Positions 54,305 through 64,000 of a stretch of DNA of 64,000 nt are shown piece by piece. Positions within the stretch are counted from its first letter, which is position 1, and every line of letters starts with the position of its first letter. Both the position numbers and the translations under genes were made by a program. The notes under the pieces are model-generated. The model did no database searches. It saw nothing but the letters and a program-made list of their open reading frames with translations, and had not been told where the DNA came from. The DNA comes from Branchipolynoe longqiensis. Its lineage: Eukaryota; Annelida; Polychaeta; Phyllodocida; Polynoidae. The stretch is from NCBI GenBank assembly GCA_030323885.1, contig CM059193.1, forward strand, positions 95,100,852 through 95,164,851, read 5' to 3'.

Positions 54305-54615
54305 CCATGTGGGAGGGTGGTGTGCAGATGTGTGGTGTCAGGGTGGGTGGGGGGATGGCACATCAACTCTAACTCCACGAATAGCGGCATATAGATGTCG
54401 TGGGATGATGAAAAATGGAAATATTAAGCCTAGACCAGGATTGTTATTCTAGCTTTTTGCCATTCCGGGACTGCTGTGCTAAACCATTATATATCTTAGA
54501 TGATGTATATGCATGATACAAGTATAATTAATCAGAAGCTTTCACTCCTTATTATATTCCAAATAATCTACTATAAGATACTGATCTGTTATTAATTGTT
54601 CATCGACTATGCAAC
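54305..54615 (-). repeat. Left arm of an inverted duplication, includes an S3 remnant
   Basis: CATGTGGGAGGGTGGTGTGC, the S3-like part (GTCGTGGGATGATGAAAAAT to GCTGTGCTAAACCATTATAT, 54390-54490) and AGAAGCTTTCACTCCTTATT to GTTATTAATTGTTCATCG recur inverted at 56735-56955. Confidence 0.78.
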
Positions 54616-55424
54616 CTGGCCGATTGTGTCGCCCTCTGCCTACAAACGCTGTAACTTGTCTGGTGTTGCTCAGTCACTGCGATTTGATAAGTGATGTGAA
54701 TAAATTACACCTATTCTCTTATACTTATATATATATATAAATATACATGATGTATAAGAATTATGTCAGCACAAAGGCATGAAATGGAATGTTCCCTAAA
54801 TGATTACCCATATGTTGTGTACTACTTCATGGGTGACCCCTTTTCACAGTTGGGCCAGGTGGCGCCACCACCCCAACCCTACCAGTGGCGCGAATCACTG
54901 TCATTCGTGCACTGGAATTTGAATGGGGTGCATGTCAAGATTTATAACCACATAATTAAATATATACACATATATGTATATATATTTCGGCATTTTGTCA
55001 TCTTTTTAAACATATTTAGCCCTCTTCCAGTTAGTTAAGACAACTTTACACAATCTGACCTACTTAGCGCCATTTCCCAGAATGCATTATGGCTGTCCAC
55101 AACAAACACCTGGGGTCTGCTGACTAGGCACATTGTGGTCACCTCCTGGACATCGCTTGTCAAATAGAGGCTGTGCCGCACCTACGTCAGCCGGCCTTTG
55201 ACCCCGCCAGAGTAGACATCGATATGTAGGCCAGGATAGGTCACGGGAGGTCATAGGTCACAGTAGTGATGTCAGGGACGCAATCGGTAGCTGGGGGAAT
55301 GTGAGCATTGCAGTGTGTATTAGTAAGTCAGTTATTCATAGCGCTGAGATTAAATGTGGATTCAATCCCATGTCCCTCTCCTTCTTGGGGTGATCTAGTG
55401 AATTGACAATATCTAGTCCGGTAA
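54616..55424. other. Unique stretch, no gene recognised
   Basis: A short TA run (54728-54738) and ATATACACATATATGTATAT lie here. The short frames carry no domain. Confidence 0.5.
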
Positions 55425-55770
55425 AGCTACATAATCTGATAAAAGGATTATCATTTCAAAGGAAACGCAGGTATCTAGATTAGAAGCTAGATATCCAACT
55501 TAGGTAATGCTGCACTTATTCTGTATGTTCTGCTACACAGAAGGTGAGAGTAATTTAATACAACCATTTGCTGCCAGTCGATGGGGGTCAGAGTTTGCAC
55601 AAGTTTGCTGAAATTAATCTGGCATGTTTTCACTTTCAATATCTCATCAACTAGTCATGTTTGAGGCGTAGTTGCATCCAGTTAAAGTAAGGTACTTCAA
55701 AGTAAATTAAAGTAGATCGCAGTGGTCAACCTACTATATTTATCTCAGATAAGGTCAAATACTCAAAACT
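55425..55770 (-). mobile_element. TTAA-type MITE, old diverged copy
   Basis: TAAAGCTACATAATCTGATA at the start, ATTAGAAGCTAGATATCCAA and GGCATGTTTTCACTTTCAAT follow the reverse order of the family at low identity. The second end is hardly recognisable. Confidence 0.6.
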
Positions 55771-55974
55771 GTGCTGCCATCATTGCATGGTTTTATCCTT
55801 TTTCTCAGCATGCTTCAGATGAACTCGGAGTGTTGCAACATTCTTGAACTCCTTCCGAATGACAAAGCTCCAACAAATTGCGTGAGTTAGCCACCATCGA
55901 CAACATAGTCCCACCGACTCGACGAGAAGAGATTCACAATAAACAATCTCAAGTTTGCTGCTTTCACATGAGTT
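55771..55974. other. Short spacer
   Basis: Nothing recognised. Confidence 0.5.
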
Positions 55975-56285
55975 TTTTTTTAGTTTAAAAAAAAAAGATT
56001 TATACTGCCTATCATGGATAAGTCTGAATAGACTTGTTTCACCATTAGACAGTTTATCGATAGAAAGCCCAAGCCTACACTTTTACCGACCCAAGGGATT
56101 TTTAACCTCCCACACCACATAGAAATGGTATGAGAGCAACTGGCCTTTGATGACGCTGTAAGTTATAAACAGCGGTGGAAATCCAAATTGGCAGAGGTGG
56201 AGGCACAAGGAATCGAACCAGCGACCTTCGGATTAGGAGTCTGACCAGAAAAAGGTCAGACACTCTAACCACAGAGAACACCACA
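55975..56285 (-). mobile_element. S4 tRNA-derived SINE, near full length
   Basis: The minus strand reads head TCTGTGGTTAGAGTGTCTGA, an anticodon-type hairpin around CTCCTAA, B box GGTTCGATTCC, then body and an A/T-rich 3' end (AAAAAAAAAA at 55987-55996). This is the most complete S4 copy. Confidence 0.82.
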
Positions 56286-56734
56286 TAAGTGAAATTCAAC
56301 ACCTTAAATGAGAAACAAGTCACAGGAAAAACCCCACTATAAGTCACTAAATTCAGACTTTGGGAGCTACCATAATTCCTCAAATCCATGTTCTATGCCA
56401 GTTGTACCTGGTGGCGGAGGTGTGCTTTGTTGTTTCTTGGAGCTTTACGTCCTGGCAACATCCAAGGACATATTAGCACGGGCGGAGGTTTCACAACACT
56501 TACTCAACTGGTTTAGAGCTAGCAATCAAAATAGACTATTCGGACAAATATGCACAGACTGTGAAGACAAATCTAGGAATAATCCTGGGTTGAATCTACA
56601 CATTAGGAATCAGTGAGAAGAGGTGTTGAATTCTAATTGATATATACTGTAAGTGTTATTGGTTGATAACATGCTCTCTCCATTTCCTTGTTTATTCATA
56701 TGTTTACGACAAACAATGATGAACGACAAACAAC
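56286..56734. other. Unique stretch with an S1 tail fragment
   Basis: Bases 56436-56484 (GTTTCTTGGAGCTTTACGTC, GCAACATCCAAGGACATATT) match the S1 3' end on the minus strand. The rest is unrecognised. Confidence 0.6.
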
Positions 56735-56954
56735 GATGAACAATTAATAACAGATCAGTAGCCTGCAGTCGATGACTTAGAATATAATAAGGAGTGAAAG
56801 CTTCTGATTACTTATACTTGTATAAGGCTTTTACATCAGATAATATATATAATGGTTAGCACGGTAGTCCCCGAATGGCAATACGCTACAATTATCATCC
56901 TGGTCTAGCTCCCTTTATCATCATCCCATGACCTGCACGCCACCCTCCCACGTA
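56735..56954 (+). repeat. Right arm of the inverted duplication, includes an S3 remnant
   Basis: This is the reverse complement of 54305-54615: GAACAATTAATAACAGATCA, TAATAAGGAGTGAAAGCTTC, TAATGGTTAGCACGGTAGTC and CGCCACCCTCCCACGTACAC. It is followed, as in the left arm, by an S1 head. Confidence 0.78.
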
Positions 56955-57086
56955 CACCAGACAGGATGGCCGAATGAGTTGAGCGTCCATCTCCCGTTTT
57001 GGTAGATCATGGGATACAAACTAATGGGTTCGAACCCTGGTTGAGTCAAACCAATGACTTAAAAAAGTTTATACTTGTCGCTTCCA
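56955..57086 (+). mobile_element. S1 SINE head, first part of a head-to-tail-inverted chimera
   Basis: GACAGGATGGCCGAATGAGT, B box GGTTCGAACCCTGG and GTCAAACCAATGACTTAAAA run to CTTGTCGCTTCC, where the strand switches. Confidence 0.9.
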
Positions 57087-57087
57087 A

Positions 57088-57402
57088 ACAACATCTCAGG
57101 TCATATCAAGATGGATACTGTCTTGCAAAAGTGTGCACTCATGGTGACTTCATAGTGTTGTCACACTGGATAACCAGGCCCCAGGCGCCATCACCCAATA
57201 TCCCAGTCAATCGCATTATCCTGACATTGAGCTAACTAGTCAGTACTCACTTGCTCCTAATAATGCCCAGTACCAGGCTAGGTAGCGACAAGTATAAATT
57301 TGGTAAGTCGTTGATTTGACTTGGGCTGGTATTACAAATTCTAACCTTCCACACCGGAAGCCTGCCATCTAAGTCAAACCGAGTCATTCACCGCGTCCGG
57401 TC
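57088..57402 (-). mobile_element. S1 SINE, inverted second part of the chimera
   Basis: From AACATCTCAGGTCATATCAA the sequence follows S1 on the minus strand to the head GACGCGGTGAATGACTCGGT at 57402. Its CAAC tail is missing at the junction. Confidence 0.88.
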
Positions 57403-57799
57403 AGATATTTGGGAGATGCTTGGTATTTGGGTGAAGCATGATGATGACGTCACTCAAAGTGCTCAACCCTTTCCGGTTCTGGTGTGCCATTAAGACGCCA
57501 TTACAAAGACAAGTGTCCACATCACCATAACTAAGACGTAAACCTGGCTCTGACAACATCAGCCATCCTGTGGAATCTCCCTCTGATGGCAGCTTACAAA
57601 AAAGGTTATCGCTTGGGTAGTTTCCGCTAATTCTTAAAGCTCTTTACTGGGGCTCTTTTCACAGGTGGAACCCATTAGCAATTTGTAAATATCCCCACGA
57701 CCCGAATAGCCAGGCAGGTATCCATAGCAACTAGGGTAGGAGTATGCCGCAATTAATTCAATAGGCTCAATTTTACATGGCTGATAAAATAATACTGTC
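57403..57799. other. Unique stretch, no gene recognised
   Basis: No known repeat or domain. Confidence 0.5.
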
Positions 57800-57990
57800 G
57801 TGGGGATGATGAAAATGGAAGATATTGCGCCTAAGGCAGGACTTGAACCCACACCGATTGATATTCTGGATCTATTCTGCTAGTCAGTACACTATCTAGG
57901 CTCCCTGGTGCAATCACCATAGCCACGTCTACTTGTATATGCGACTCCTTGCCTGAGAGGTCAGTGCAGACTACTCCAATACCTGACTGC
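57800..57990 (-). mobile_element. S3 tRNA-derived SINE
   Basis: GGGGATGATGAAAATGGAAG at the left, the B box (reverse) GGACTTGAACCC, CTAGGCTCCCTGGTG, and CCTTGCCTGAGAGGTCAGTG with GCAGACTAC at the right match the copy at 16735-16920. Confidence 0.82.
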
Positions 57991-58288
57991 TTTTGTAGGC
58001 ATCCGCGGTCTTGTCGTATTCTGCACTGCTTCCTTAGGCACGGCGTCATTAAACATGGCAGTAGATGGGCACTAACAGTTGACAGAACTCAACTGGGGCA
58101 TGTGTGTTCGGCCTCCCAGGGCTCATCACTCCCTGCACGTAGCTATGGTGGGTGCCAATGGAGGTAACTTCAGGTTTCTGGATAATGATGCAGCTGATTA
58201 TAATATGAAAATGTACATGAATTGAAATCGTACCCTGATACTATAGACCTATTTCATGTGACGTCAGCATATGTATTTAGGTCAGTGT
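57991..58288. other. Unique stretch, no gene recognised
   Basis: Nothing recognised. Confidence 0.5.
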
Positions 58289-59111
58289 GTGCACAGCTTG
58301 GCTGCAGGACAACACAGGGTAACACTGGAAACTCAATGGATGTGACAAATCTTCATACAGAAAATGTGAAATATCTCTAAAATTACACAACATAGAAAAA
58401 AACTGATTGGCATACATATAGAAAACATATTCACCGAAAAGATTATATTAACTTTATAAGTTTAGGTTGTGAGCAATCCTCATACAGAAAAAGACAAATA
58501 TCTCTAAAACTACACCACCTAGAAACAAACCACTAGGATTTATAGGAACACATACAGAAAACATGTTCAACAAAGAGATTATATTAAATGCATAATGTTC
58601 GGGTTGGCATTTCTATTAATTTTGAATAAAATTGACGTTTTGCACTGCTCGTATTGGCAAACTCAATACATTTCCAATGGCTGTGAGCAATCTTCATACA
58701 GAAACAGTTTTAAATCTCTAAAACTATACCACCTAGAAACAAACCGCTTGGAACACATATAGAAAACACATTCAACAAACAAATTATATTAAATTTATAA
58801 GGTTAGGGTTCTGCATTTCTATTAATTTTGAATAAAATAGACATTTTGCACTGCACGTATCAGCAAACACAATGCATTGTCAATGGCCGTGAACAATCTT
58901 CATACAGAAAAAGTGAAATATCTCTAAAACTACACAACTTAGAAACAAACTGTTTAGAACAGATAGAGCAAACATGTTTAACAAAGAGATTATATTAAAT
59001 TTATAAGGTTAGGGTTCTGCATTTCTATTACTTTTGAATAAAACTGACGTTTTGCACTGCGTGTATCAGCAAACTCAATGGCAATGTGCCTTCGTTCTGC
59101 AGCCAAGCTGC
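58289..59111. mobile_element. TIR element with a roughly 210-bp tandem-repeat core
   Basis: CAGCTTGGCTGCAG at 58294-58307 is exactly inverted at 59098-59111. Flanking GTGTGTGCA versus TGCGCATACGTACAC is partly complementary. The interior holds about 3.5 copies of a repeat with CTTCATACAG, ATCTCTAAAACTAC, AACAAACC and TTATATTAAATTTATAAG, landmarks near 58351, 58479, 58692 and 58898. No transposase frame. Confidence 0.65.
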
Positions 59112-59149
59112 GCATACGTACACAATGTTTATAAACATTGAAAGGCATG

Positions 59150-60135
59150 TATATATAATGCCATCAGTGATGCTATATATAATGCCATCAGCGAGGATAT
59201 GTATAATGCCATCAGTGATGCTATATAGAATGCCATCAGTGATGCTATATAGAATGCCATCAGTGAGGCTACATATAATGCCATTAGTGATGATATATAT
59301 AATGCCATCAGTGAGGCCACATGTAATGCCATCACTGATGCTATATATAATGGCATGAGTGATGCTATATGTAATGCCTTCAGTGAGGCTATATATAATG
59401 TAATCAGTGACATTCTATATAATACCACCAGTGAGGCTATATATAATCTCCTCAGTGACATTCTATATATTATACCACCAGTGAGGCTATATATAATGTC
59501 ATCATTGACACTCTATATAACACCACCAGTGAGGCTATGTATAATGCCTTCACTGAGGTTATGAATAATGCCATCAGTGACACTATATTTACTGTGATTA
59601 GTAACGCTCTATATAATACCACCAGTGAGGTTATGCATAATGCCATCAGTGATACTATATATAATGTCATTAGTGACACTCTATATAATACCACCATTGA
59701 GGCTATGTATAATGCCTTCAGTGACGCTATACATAATGTCATCAGTAACACTATATATAATACCACCAGTGAGGCTATGTATAATGCCACCAGTGATGCT
59801 ATATATAATGTCATCAGTGACATTCTATATAATACCATCAGTGAGGCTATGTATAATGCCTTCAGTGACACTATACATAATGTCATCAGTGACACTGTAT
59901 ATAATACCAGCAGTGAGGCTAAGTATAATGCCTTCACTGAGGTTATGTATAATGGCATCAGTGATGCTATATATAATGTCATTAGTGACACTCTATATAA
60001 TACCACCAGTGATGCTATGTATAATGCCATCAGTGATGCGATATATAATGCCATCAGTGACGCTCTATATAATACCCCCAGTGAGGATATATATAATGCC
60101 ATCAGTGAGTCTACATATAATGCCTTCACACAGGA
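59150..60135 (+). repeat. 24-bp minisatellite with 72-bp higher-order units
   Basis: The unit is ATCAGTGAYGCTATATATAATGCC-like (24 bp). From about 59400 three unit types cycle: ...AATACCACC, ...AATGCCTTC and ...AATGTCATC, giving a 72-bp higher-order period. Open frames of 278 and 183 codons (plus) and 241 codons (minus) follow from the period being a multiple of three. Confidence 0.94.
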
Positions 60136-60300
60136 GCCATATAAGTTGTTGGCTGATAGGCCACCTAGCGGGATGATAGCGACATTATTCGACACTCAGT
60201 GGTGTATTCGCAGGACAAGTCTAATCTTTAACCAACTCACATTTCACACAACTTATCCACGTATCAGTGTCTATAAATACCCCACTGGAGGACGGGCCGC
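60136..60300. other. Short spacer with a TATA-like motif
   Basis: GTGTCTATAAATACCCC lies at about 60268-60284, before G-rich sequence. No gene is recognised. Confidence 0.3.
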
Positions 60301-60815
60301 AGCGAGCAGGAGGGGGTGGGGGGTGGGAGTCTGGGAGGGGGTGGGATGTGTGAGGGTGTGTGAGGGTGTGTGAAGGTGTGTGAGTGTATGTGAGGGTGTG
60401 TGAGGGTGTGTGAGGGTGTGTGAGGGTGTGTGAGGGTGTGTGAGGGTGTGTGAGGGTGTGTGAGGGTGTGTGAGGGTGTGTGAGGTTGTGTCTCTGAGTG
60501 TGGTAGGGTCTGCTGTCTTTGGGGTTTGGGCGTATGTGGGGGGGGGGGGAGGGGTTTGAGAGGGTGTGCGAGGATGAGGGAGTGTGGAGGGTGTGGGAGG
60601 GTGTGAGAGTGTACGGGAGGGTGTGGGGGGTGGGAGTGTTGCATGGTGTAGGGTGTTTGGAGGGTGTGGGTCTGTGGGTGTGTGGGAGTGTGGAAGAGTG
60701 TGGTATGTTTGGATGTGTGGGAGTGTGGGAGGGCGTGGGGGATTTGGACGGTGTAGCCCTGTAGTTAGGCGTGTGTGTGAGTGTGGCAGGGTGGTGTATT
60801 TTGGGCTGTAGGCAT
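60300..60815 (+). repeat. GTGTGTGAGG decamer and G/T-rich tract
   Basis: (GTGTGTGAGG)n at about 60350-60485 is followed by irregular GTGTGGGAGGGTGTG sequence. Confidence 0.92.
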
Positions 60816-61540
60816 GTCTAAGCTTGTGTGTGAGTATGGGGGTGTGTGGTGTGTTTGGCGGTGTAGTCGTGTGTGTGAGGGTGGGCGGTTGTGGTGTGTT
60901 TGGTGGTGTAGGCGTGTGTGTGAGTGTGTGAGGATGTGGTGTGTTTGGAGGGTGTGGGTGTGTGGGTGTGTGGGTGTGTGTGAGTGTGGGAGGTGTGGTG
61001 TGTTTGGGGTGTATCCATGTATGGGTGTGTGTGAGTGTGGGAGGGTGTGGTGTGTTTGGGGTGTAGGCGTGTGTGTGGGTGTGGGTGTGAGTGTGGGAGG
61101 TGTGGTGCATTTGGGGTGTAGGCATGTGAGCGTGTGAGTCGGTGGGAGGGTGTGGTGAGTTTGGGGTGTAGGCATGTGTGGGTCTGTGTGTGAGTGTGGG
61201 AGGTGTAGTGTGTTTGGGGTGTATGCATGTGTGGGTGTGTGTGAGTGTGGGAGGGTGTGGTGTGTTTGGGGTGTAGCTATGTATGGGTGTGTGTGAGTGG
61301 GAGGTGTGGTGTGTTTGGGGTGTAGGCATGTGTGGGTGTGTGTGAGTGGGAGGTGTGGTGTGTTTGGGGTGTAGGCATGTGTGGGTGTGTGTGAGTGTGG
61401 GAGGTGTGGTGTGTTTGGGGTGTAGGCGTGTGTGGGTGTGTGTGAGTGTGGGAGATGTGGTGTGTTTGGCGTGTAGGCCTGTGTGGGTGGGTGTGAGTGT
61501 GGGATGGTGTGGTGTGTTTGGGGTGTAGGCGTGTGTTACC
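60816..61540 (+). repeat. G/T-rich minisatellite of about 50-56 bp
   Basis: GTGTTTGGGGTGTAGGC recurs about every 50 bases (61262, 61311, 61360, 61411, 61462), with longer spacing on the left side. Confidence 0.9.
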
Positions 61541-62000
61541 TCACTGCTACCCGTCCCTCTAATCCCACCACCTGGACTCATCTCAGGACCCGGCGTCACC
61601 ATGGTTACACATACATCCGTAATCCGCTCTTGTTGATACTGAGGGGCTTTGGAAGCCCGATGATATTGGCTCAGATATGTCACAATGTCCGCCGATAGCT
61701 TCTGGCGCGTGCACCTCGGACGGCCAGCACGACGCGCAAGGTTCTGCGGCATCGTTTTCTGGAAAGCAGTGTGTACATGTGTCAAAGAACGTTGCACGAT
61801 TGTGTAAATCAACGATGTGTGCGCGTGGGAATTACTGGTGTGTAAATGTGTATATTACTGGTGTGTGAATGTGTAAATTAACTATCTGGTCACCTGTAAT
61901 TATTGGTGTGTAAATGTACTAGAATGTCTTTGCATGAAGTAACTGGGTGTATGTGTAAATTAGTACATTATATTTGTTTAAATCAATGGTGTATATGTGT
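61541..62000. other. Mostly unique stretch with a short repeat
   Basis: TGGTGTGTAAATGTGTA-type words recur three or four times at 61838-61950. No gene is recognised. Confidence 0.5.
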
Positions 62001-62200
62001 AATTTAATCGGTATGCGTCTGTGGGAGTGTGGGGGGGTGTTTGGGGATGTGGGGGAGTGTGGGAGTGTCAGAGGGTGTAGAGTGATTGGAGGTTGTGGGT
62101 GTGTGGGTGTGTGGGAGTGTGGAAGGGTGTGGGGTGTTTGGATGGTATGTGTGCTCATATAAATGTATATATATATATATATGTGAAGTGGGCGAGACTA
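62001..62200 (+). repeat. GTGTGGGAGTGTG low-complexity tract and short TA run
   Basis: G/T-rich sequence of the 60-61-kb type returns at 62017-62150, followed by TATATATATATATATG. Confidence 0.8.
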
Positions 62201-63008
62201 CTCGACTGATTATTTGTGCAGGCTCGCATTTTGCGCGGGCACGCATTTTGCTATTATTTGCACGGGCTCGCAACTGCCGGGTTCCCTGCTGTAAAGCGTT
62301 GTTTGGATACGTCGATTGTGACTATCCTAGCAATGATAGAAGGTCAGGCATTCGGACCCAGACCCATTGGACGTGTTTTTGCACGCTCCGATGTTTTAGC
62401 CGAGATTTAGGTCTTTATTCTGGAAATTCCAAACTTATTTAACTTAATTATATGGGAGGGGATTTGACTTATAACATATATTCTACTGTTGAACTATATT
62501 GAACTAAGAACATAGGTTATATTGATCAATTCATTCTGTTAGTCAGAGGTAAGAATAAAAGGGTGAGCTCCTAAGAAGTGACATGAACGCATTCTTTACT
62601 ATTCTCCAGACTTATATTATTAACCGCTATGGTCAACTTCAGATTGCTATTTGGATTGCTCTATAATCTTATTTAATTAAGGGCCTTCTGCCCATGGTCT
62701 GTCAGGAGTCGAGCTCTCCACCTCGGATATTGCTAGTCAAAGGTCAGGCTGGCATGATGACAGACAACCGGCGGTGGGAGGCACAAGGCATTCATATGGA
62801 AACAATTATTTATATTAACACGTAGGCTCGCCTTAAGCGGGGATGGAATAGCCCGACGGTTAAACTGGTATATCACTGTATATATACATTTCAATGTATA
62901 TATACATATCAGCTTATGTGATCCTATGTCCATATATATGTGTTGTCATTTAATGGTGTGCTTATGTAAACTGATCGTGCGTGATTGAATCAGTCAATGT
63001 TGTGTTAA
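62201..63008. other. Unique stretch, no gene recognised
   Basis: GGCTCGCATTTTGCGCGGGC and CACGGGCTCGCAACTG are diverged direct repeats (62220-62275). No domain is seen in short frames. Confidence 0.5.
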
Positions 63009-63009
63009 T

Positions 63010-63575
63010 GTCAACTTGTTATGAAATGATTAAATAAGGTGATCAGGTTGTTGTTTGTGGGGGGGGTCCCCCCCCCCCCCCCCCCCTGTCGCGCAGCATT
63101 CGCGCCTCACCGACGCCCGCTGCTCACTTTCTCTCGCCCTCCCCCGGGCCGGAGCTTTCCACCTCACCTGCTGCGCCCTTCCCCCTTCCCTTATAAGGCC
63201 GCCCGCCGGCCTCCCTCAGGCACTCGCCCTCCTGCCGCCGTCCAGCTCTCTCCTTTTTCCTCCACCCACCACCCATCTCTCCCTTTCTACTTTCTCTTTC
63301 AGTGGAGGGCTCCTCGGCACCCCCTCTCTGAACTTATACAAACATTAACTCTGCTCATCATTCCTATCTCCTGTTTTTTTTGCTCCTTATGAGCCCTCAT
63401 CGCTTTGCTCCTCATGAGCCTTTTATTCTCGCTGCTCATGAGCCCCTTCATTGCATTGCTCCTGACCATGTATATTTCTCTGTCTCTGTATGCTCTGTTG
63501 TTGAGGCGTTAATAAACGCCTTTCTTTCCACCCCCGCCTTGCCTCTCTTCCTTTTCGCGCATCAACATTGAAACC
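63010..63575 (+). other. Possible solo LTR or promoter-like segment
   Basis: A long C-run (63068-63087) is followed by CT-rich sequence, CTTATAAGGCC (TATA-like, about 63190) and, some 310 bases later, a GTTAATAAACGCC polyadenylation-type site (about 63510). GCTCCTCATGAGCC-like words occur three times between. The order is LTR-like, but termini, target-site duplication and internal genes are not seen. Confidence 0.25.
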
Positions 63576-63754
63576 TAGTTGTGAAAATGTCAGACCTTGT
63601 TGTGGAAGCCAGGTTTTGTAGGACCGAGTGGATCGAGGTAAAGTACAAAGATGTATTATAAAGTGTTAGCTTTGGAGACACTTTATAGAGAATCGTAATG
63701 CTGGCCTGCACATCATCAATATGCTAATTAATGTAGACATCAATACTGACAGAT

Positions 63755-63890
63755 TATATTAAATGTATGTTGTGTTCCATCAGCACAACAGTAGCTGGTC
63801 AATGACTGAATTAGTATCTAAATCGGGTCCGCTCAAACCTAGCAAACTGTCTTGATTTCGAAAATCTGATGCTTTCATCCGAATATAGTA
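63755..63890 (+). mobile_element. TTAA-type MITE, right-end fragment
   Basis: TATTAAATGTATG, TTAGTATCTAAATCGGGTCC and GATTTCGAAAATCTGATGCT with TTCATCCGA follow the right half of the 30.8-kb copy, diverged. Confidence 0.55.
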
Positions 63891-64000
63891 GTTCTCTGCA
63901 CTGACATATTAGGAAAGGAGCCACATAGCCAGAAGCCAGATAGCTGGCCATAGAGTGATTGGATCAGGAAGCTTAGATATGCTTAGATATGCTACAGTCA
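63891..64000. other. Window end, nothing recognised
   Basis: Diverged direct repeats ACATAGCCAGAAGCC/AGATAGCTGGCC and TTAGATATGC x2 are present. Confidence 0.4.

Noticed and set aside
59470..60373. 278- and 241-codon frames as a repetitive structural protein gene.
   Set aside because: The 24-bp period keeps several frames open on both strands; no signal peptide, start context or splice site supports a gene.

Overview
The window looks like non-coding, repeat-dominated DNA from an animal genome, most likely a mollusc or another lophotrochozoan. Supporting signs are several tRNA-derived SINE families, degenerate non-LTR retrotransposons (one of the I clade), many short terminal-inverted-repeat (TIR) elements, one nuclear-type tRNA gene, and no operons or bacterial genes. 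The mollusc assignment rests on remembering SINE motifs of this kind from gastropods and bivalves; I could not check it. The sequence contains a 500-base N gap and very long homopolymers, as expected of a draft assembly.

Layout: 1-3870 is an I-clade LINE on the minus strand (ORF1 with three zinc knuckles, ORF2 with endonuclease and reverse transcriptase), broken by frameshifts and running off the left edge. From 4.5 to 12.3 kb there is a SINE, G/T-rich minisatellites, a TIR element with tandem repeats inside (6.6-7.6 kb), a foldback-like element (7.7-9.3 kb), a C/A-rich array (9.6-11.4 kb) and a palindromic element (11.7-12.3 kb). From 12.3 to 15 kb is mostly unique AT-rich DNA. From 15 to 29 kb there are large tandem arrays of 8, 12, 40, 16, 37 and about 46 bp units, with the N gap lying between two of them. 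From 29 to 36 kb there are MITEs and SINEs, a promoter-like GC-rich patch near 33.0 kb and a tRNA-Phe(GAA) gene at 34.5 kb. From 36 to 48 kb there are SINE composites, a 93/90-bp higher-order repeat, MITEs, C-rich and 11-bp arrays. From 48 to 57.4 kb there are two more LINE remnants, four SINE families and an inverted duplication. From 58.3 to 61.5 kb there is a TIR element with a roughly 210-bp repeat core, a 24-bp array with 72-bp higher-order structure, and G/T-rich arrays. The right end holds a possible solo LTR and a MITE fragment.

By rough count tandem arrays make up about 30% of the window. I recognise no host protein-coding gene. The many long open frames in the arrays are by-products of low-complexity sequence or of repeat lengths divisible by three.

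SINE labels used below. S1 has a Leu/Ser-tRNA-like head, a middle with TGCCCCACTGGG, and a CAAC-rich tail. S2 has an AGCTCAGGTGG head and the motif AAAGTGCATATAAAAGA. S3 has a TGTAATGGTTAGC head and a body ending near TTTTCATCACCCCC. S4 has an Arg-CCT-like head. The recurring theme worth attention is the combination of TIRs or inverted arms with expanded internal tandem repeats, seen at 6.6, 7.7, 11.7 and 58.3 kb.
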